This document shows positions 15,174 to 17,193 of a stretch of DNA of 17,193 nt, in pieces. Positions within the stretch are counted from its first letter, which is position 1; every line of letters begins with the position of its first letter. The notes below the pieces were generated by a model. It saw only the letters and a list, made by a program, of their open reading frames with translations, was not told the DNA's origin and did not search any database. The translations under genes were made by a program, and so were the position numbers. The stretch comes from Pseudomonadota bacterium (GTDB lineage Bacteria; Pseudomonadota; Gammaproteobacteria; Burkholderiales; Thiobacillaceae). The stretch is taken from assembly GCA_021821425.1 (NCBI GenBank), contig JAKACL010000021.1, positions 1 through 17,193 of the forward strand, given 5' to 3'.

Positions 15174-15985
15174 CAGGCGGTGACGCTGTGGTATTTCATG
15201 CCGTCCCCCTGGGCCTGGGTCGCCGGGCGACGCGACTGGCCGATGGCGACACGGGTGCGCTGGGCGGCCATCTGCGCGCGCAGCCAGGCGAGCCACGCGT
15301 CCATGCCCAGATCCTTGCGCGCCGACAGCCGCATCACCGGCGCCGGGTTGGCGAGCCTGCGCAGGTGCGCCTCGGCCTTGTCGGGGTCGAAATCGTCGAT
15401 CACGGCCAGGAGGTCGGTCTTGGTCAGGAGCAGGGCGTCGGCGGCGCGGAACATCACCGGGTACTTGGCCGGCTTGTCGTCGCCTTCGGTGACCGAGAGC
15501 AGGGTGACGTTGAGGTGCTGGCCGAGGTCGAAGCTCGCCGGGCAGACCAGGTTGCCGACGTTTTCGATGAAGAGAATGTCGACACCGTCGAGCTGCATCC
15601 GATGCAGCGCGTCGTGCACCAGATGGGCGTCGAGATGGCAGGCGGTGCCGGTGACGATCTGGTGCGCCTGCACGCCCTTGGCGCGGATGCGCTCGGCATC
15701 GTTCTCGGTTTCCAGATCCCCCTCGATCACGGCGCAGGTGAATTCGTCCTTCAGCGCGACGAGCGTGGCCTCGAGCAGCGCGGTCTTGCCGGAGCCGGGC
15801 GCCGACATCAGGTTGATCGCGAGGATGCCGCGGCGATCGAAGTGTGTGCGGTTGTGGCCGGCCTGATCGTCGTTTTTTTGCAGCAGGCCCTTCAGCACGG
15901 ACACCGCGGTCGCCCCTTGGGGAACAGGCTTGAACGCGAGGTGGGTGTTGCCGGGGGTGAGGTTGCAGCCGCAGGTGTCGCACAT
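15173..15985 (-). CDS. hypB: Hydrogenase nickel incorporation GTPase HypB
   Basis: HypB is a GTPase that works with HypA to deliver nickel to the hydrogenase large subunit after iron insertion. The protein has 270 residues. The N-terminal MCDTCGCNL contains the CxxCxC high-affinity metal site found in E. coli-type HypB. Walker A is APGSGKT at 62-68. The second metal site is Cys116-His117 with Cys148, in the same 32-residue spacing as Cys166 and Cys198 of E. coli. The G4-type motif is TKTD at 188-191. There is no histidine-rich stretch, so this form probably does not store nickel. The ATG at 15985 has no visible Shine-Dalgarno. Just upstream the transcript reads CTCCTTA, which resembles the anti-Shine-Dalgarno itself. 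It starts 31 nt after hypA. Confidence 0.97.
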   Translation of the reverse strand: MCDTCGCNLTPGNTHLAFKPVPQGATAVSVLKGLLQKNDDQAGHNRTHFDRRGILAINLMSAPGSGKTALLEATLVALKDEFTCAVIEGDLETENDAERIRAKGVQAHQIVTGTACHLDAHLVHDALHRMQLDGVDILFIENVGNLVCPASFDLGQHLNVTLLSVTEGDDKPAKYPVMFRAADALLLTKTDLLAVIDDFDPDKAEAHLRRLANPAPVMRLSARKDLGMDAWLAWLRAQMAAQRTRVAIGQSRRPATQAQGDGMKYHSVTA

Positions 15986-15997
15986 TTTTAAGGAGCC

Positions 15998-16036
15998 AGG
16001 ATCTAGGGAATAGGGGCTAGGGGTCGGGGGTCGGGG
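15998..16036. repeat. G-rich heptad repeat array overlapping the hypA 3' end; G-quadruplex motif
   Basis: On the plus strand the sequence reads in 7-bp steps: AGGATCT, AGGGAAT, AGGGGCT, AGGGGTC, GGGGGTC, GGGG. The unit is the same as in the narK2-narG array (AGGGGTC is identical), so the two are members of one dispersed repeat family. The stretch 16013-16036 has four runs of at least four G with loops of 3, 2 and 2 nt, a strong G-quadruplex pattern, on the strand that is the template for hyp transcription. The hypA stop codon (16017-16019) and its last codons lie inside the array. Confidence 0.8.
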
Positions 16037-16385
16037 AAGGCGCGGTTTCGAGTTCGACGCTTTCGAGCAGCAGGTCGTCGCCGGAAATGACCTGGGTGTG
16101 CCCGTCGCCGCAGGCGCCGCAGACGAGATGGTTCATCGCGGCGTCGGTCTCGGCGCCGCAGGTCTGGCAGTGCACCTGGATTGGCGCGTGGATGAATTCG
16201 AGCGCGGCATGTTCCATGCGGCTGCCGGCCGCGGCCAGCGGAAACGCGCTGGCCAGCAGTTCGGGCACGACACCGGCGAGCGGACCGATGCGCACGCGGA
16301 TCATGCTGGCTTGCGCCGCATGGTGCTGGTCGATCACGGCATTCACCTGTTCGACGAGCGCCTGGGCAACCGCGAGTTCATGCAC
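16017..16385 (-). CDS. hypA: Hydrogenase nickel chaperone HypA
   Basis: HypA is a zinc-structured nickel metallochaperone that hands nickel to the hydrogenase large subunit together with HypB. The protein has 122 residues (the usual length is about 115). It starts with GTG at 16385, giving Met-His-Glu-Leu; His2 is the essential nickel ligand of the family, which fixes this start. Zinc-binding cysteines are Cys73, Cys76, Cys89 and Cys92 (HCQTCG and VCGACG). GGAGG lies 6 nt before the GTG, inside hypC, and the genes overlap by 8 nt. The C-terminal tail APSPTPDP is unusual for the family and is encoded by the G-rich heptad repeat that covers the stop codon. A longer frame upstream to 16469 lacks the conserved N-terminus and is rejected. 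Confidence 0.95.
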   Translation of the reverse strand: MHELAVAQALVEQVNAVIDQHHAAQASMIRVRIGPLAGVVPELLASAFPLAAAGSRMEHAALEFIHAPIQVHCQTCGAETDAAMNHLVCGACGDGHTQVISGDDLLLESVELETAPSPTPDP

Positions 16386-16608
16386 CCCCTGCCTCCAGGA
16401 TATGGTCCAGCAGCTCCCAGGTGGTGCGGGCCTCGGCTTCGGCGATCTTCTGGATGGCATAGCCGACATGCACCATGACGAAGTCGCCGACCACAGGCGG
16501 CGTGTCCCGCATCATGAACAGGCTGACGTCGCGCCACACGCCCTTGGCCTGGCAGCGGGCGGTAAAGCCGTCGATCGATTCGATCTGCATCGGAATGGCA
16601 AGGCACAT
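16378..16608 (-). CDS. hypC: Hydrogenase assembly chaperone HypC/HupF family
   Basis: HypC is a small chaperone that binds HypD and then the hydrogenase large-subunit precursor, shuttling the Fe(CN)2CO group. The protein has 76 residues, with the invariant N-terminus MCLAIP (Cys2 becomes the free N-terminal residue after Met removal) and the conserved GDFVMVHVGYAI with His47. The ATG at 16608 is chosen because Cys must be residue 2; a TTG three codons upstream (16617) would bury it. It is the first gene of the hyp operon and overlaps hypA by 8 nt. The upstream Shine-Dalgarno is weak. It could equally be named hupF or hybG, but the tight linkage to hypA favours hypC. Confidence 0.96.
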   Translation of the reverse strand: MCLAIPMQIESIDGFTARCQAKGVWRDVSLFMMRDTPPVVGDFVMVHVGYAIQKIAEAEARTTWELLDHILEAGGA

Positions 16609-16696
16609 GAGCGGCAACCGGAACCCCTACTCAAACCAGTATATGTGATTAGTCGAGACCGCGTCCGGCCTTCCAAAAACCTGACAGTGAATCAAA
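16609..16696 (-). promoter_or_regulatory. Probable promoter region of the hyp operon
   Basis: This 88-nt AT-richer stretch precedes hypC. On the minus strand a TATACT hexamer (near 16640) could be a -10 element about 30 nt ahead of the hypC ATG. The best -35 at the right distance matches poorly (CGGACG). I see no convincing sigma-54, FNR or NarL site. The hyp operon has to be transcribed from here or from beyond the terminator further upstream, and the terminator makes a local start more likely. Confidence 0.3.
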
Positions 16697-16890
16697 TGTT
16701 CGAGCGAATGTCGGCAGCAATGCTGGCGGGTGGCGGACTGGCCGCGGCAGGCATTGTGCTGCTGCTGGCCGAGACGGGCATCGCGCTGTCGGTGCTGACG
16801 CCCGGGCTGCCGATCGCCACCCGTCGACTGTGGGCTGCCGCGCGATTCAGGGTGCAGGGGCAGGCATCACCGCAGCCGGCGTGGTATTGA
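16697..16890 (+). CDS. Possible small single-span membrane protein, unknown
   Basis: This is an open frame of 64 residues from an ATG at 16697, or 67 from a GTG at 16688, divergent from hypC. I do not recognise it. The N-terminal half (AAMLAGGGLAAAGIVLLLAE and onward, about residues 7-34) is one long hydrophobic stretch that could span the membrane. The C-terminal half is basic (TRRLWAAARFRVQG). The stop is followed 37 nt later by a strong terminator in the right orientation. Against it, there is no Shine-Dalgarno and the codons include several uncommon for this genome (CGA, GCA, AGG, TCA). Spurious frames are common in GC-rich DNA, so this is a weak call. Confidence 0.3.
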
Positions 16891-16927
16891 TGTTCAGCTT
16901 TAAACCGGTTGACGCGCGTCCGAATGG

Positions 16928-16960
16928 AAAAACCCCCTGTCGAACCGGCAGGGGGTTTTT
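16928..16960. terminator. Strong bidirectional intrinsic terminator
   Basis: AAAAACCCCCTG (16928-16939) and CAGGGGGTTTTT (16949-16960) form a perfect 12-bp inverted repeat around a 9-nt loop. This gives a GC stem followed by a T-run on both strands. It can end the sox transcript coming from the right on the minus strand and any plus-strand transcript from the left. Confidence 0.9.
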
Positions 16961-16970
16961 GTTTCAATCG

Positions 16971-17039
16971 CTGGCAGCGCCTGCGCTGCCAGATCAGGGG
17001 TACACACCCCGGCCTGCGACCTGAAGGAGATCGCGCAGG
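16971..17039. other. Three consecutive hairpins in the soxZ 3' region
   Basis: Between the soxZ stop and the terminator are three inverted repeats: CCTGCG/CGCAGG (17013-17018 with 17034-17039), GGGGT-ACAC-ACCCC (16997-17010) and CTGGCAGCG-CCTG-CGCTGCCAG (16971-16992, a perfect 9-bp stem). With the terminator, the sox transcript would end in four stem-loops. None of the three has its own T-run. A role in mRNA 3' protection is possible but is inference. I see no gene in 16964-17062. Confidence 0.55.
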
Positions 17040-17062
17040 TCCCGGGCGGGGTGCAACAGCAT

Positions 17063-17193
17063 TTAACCGATGGTGGCTTCGGCGCTGTTTTTGTCGCCCT
17101 TGTTGTCGACCCAGTTGACGACGACCTTGTCGCCGGCCTTGGGGCCCTTGACCTTGAAGCCGAGGTAGGGGTTGCGCGACACGGCGGGGCCGA
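17063..17193 (-). CDS. soxZ: Thiosulfate oxidation carrier subunit SoxZ, C-terminal part only
   Basis: Only the last 43 codons lie in the window; the start is beyond the right edge. The minus strand reads GPAVSRNPYLGFKVKGPKAG, then DKVVVNWVDNKGDKNSAEATIG and a TAA stop. This matches the conserved C-terminus of SoxZ, including the NPYL.FK.KG and W.DN.GD segments. SoxZ pairs with SoxY in the periplasm. SoxY carries sulfur intermediates on a C-terminal cysteine during thiosulfate oxidation. soxY and other sox genes are expected to the right. It is followed by a row of hairpins and a strong terminator, so it appears to be the last gene of its transcript. Confidence 0.93.
   Translation of the reverse strand, partial: GPAVSRNPYLGFKVKGPKAGDKVVVNWVDNKGDKNSAEATIG

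Noticed and set aside
12620..15866. Long plus-strand frames (12620-14332, 14049-15866) opposite hypF, hypD and hypB
   Set aside because: Antisense shadows of clearly conserved hyp genes. The compositions are not protein-like and no domain is recognisable.
15174..15983. Extension of the hypD frame upstream through hypB to 15983
   Set aside because: The extra stretch is hypB read out of frame. HypD proteins start at the conserved MIEARAWLEKIH-like N-terminus, at 15173.
16087..16686. Upstream part of a plus-strand frame (from 16087) that runs into the possible small membrane protein
   Set aside because: This part is antisense to hypA and hypC and lacks any recognisable domain. Only the portion after 16687 lies outside known genes.
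16692..16967. 91-codon minus-strand frame across the region upstream of hypC
   Set aside because: It would start upstream of the strong terminator and translate through it. No ribosome site, and the translation shows no recognisable feature.

Overview
This is a GC-rich window with no tRNA, rRNA, CRISPR array or insertion sequence that I could see. Its gene content points to a facultatively anaerobic chemolithoautotroph of the Betaproteobacteria, most likely a Thiobacillus-like sulfur-oxidising denitrifier. It holds a membrane-bound nitrate reductase locus with paired narK1/narK2 transporters and narXL, a complete set of hydrogenase maturation genes, and the end of soxZ. The taxonomic guess is inference from content and order, not from a marker gene.

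Layout. 1-6572 (minus): narK1, narK2 and narG form a nitrate respiration operon, with the narG C-terminus cut by the window edge. 6573-6816: the divergent control region between narK1 and narX, carrying NarL/NarP-type heptamers. 6817-9380 (plus): narX and narL, the nitrate two-component system. 9575-10777 (plus): a membrane-anchored diguanylate cyclase with a CHASE3-like periplasmic sensor. 10838-16608 (minus): a compact hypC-hypA-hypB-hypD-hypF-hypE operon for NiFe-hydrogenase cofactor assembly. 16609-17062: a mostly non-coding stretch with a possible tiny membrane protein, a strong bidirectional terminator and three further hairpins. 17063-17193 (minus): the C-terminal end of soxZ.

How it fits together. 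NarX senses nitrate in the periplasm and phosphorylates NarL, which probably acts on both sides of the 6573-6816 region. NarK1 and NarK2 import nitrate and export nitrite for the cytoplasmic NarG active site. The Hyp proteins build the Fe(CN)2CO group and insert nickel for a NiFe hydrogenase whose structural genes are not here. SoxZ belongs to thiosulfate oxidation. The window thus places one electron-acceptor pathway next to two electron-donor pathways.

Most of the window is recognisable biology. The less ordinary signals are two arrays of a 7-bp G-rich repeat. One forms an 18-bp inverted repeat between narK2 and narG. The other overlaps the hypA 3' end and supplies its last codons. Also notable are a NarK2 with about 60 extra central residues that look like two added membrane helices, an exact 7-2-7 NarL-type site plus a 13-bp direct repeat in the nar control region, and a cysteine pair in the sensor domain of the diguanylate cyclase.
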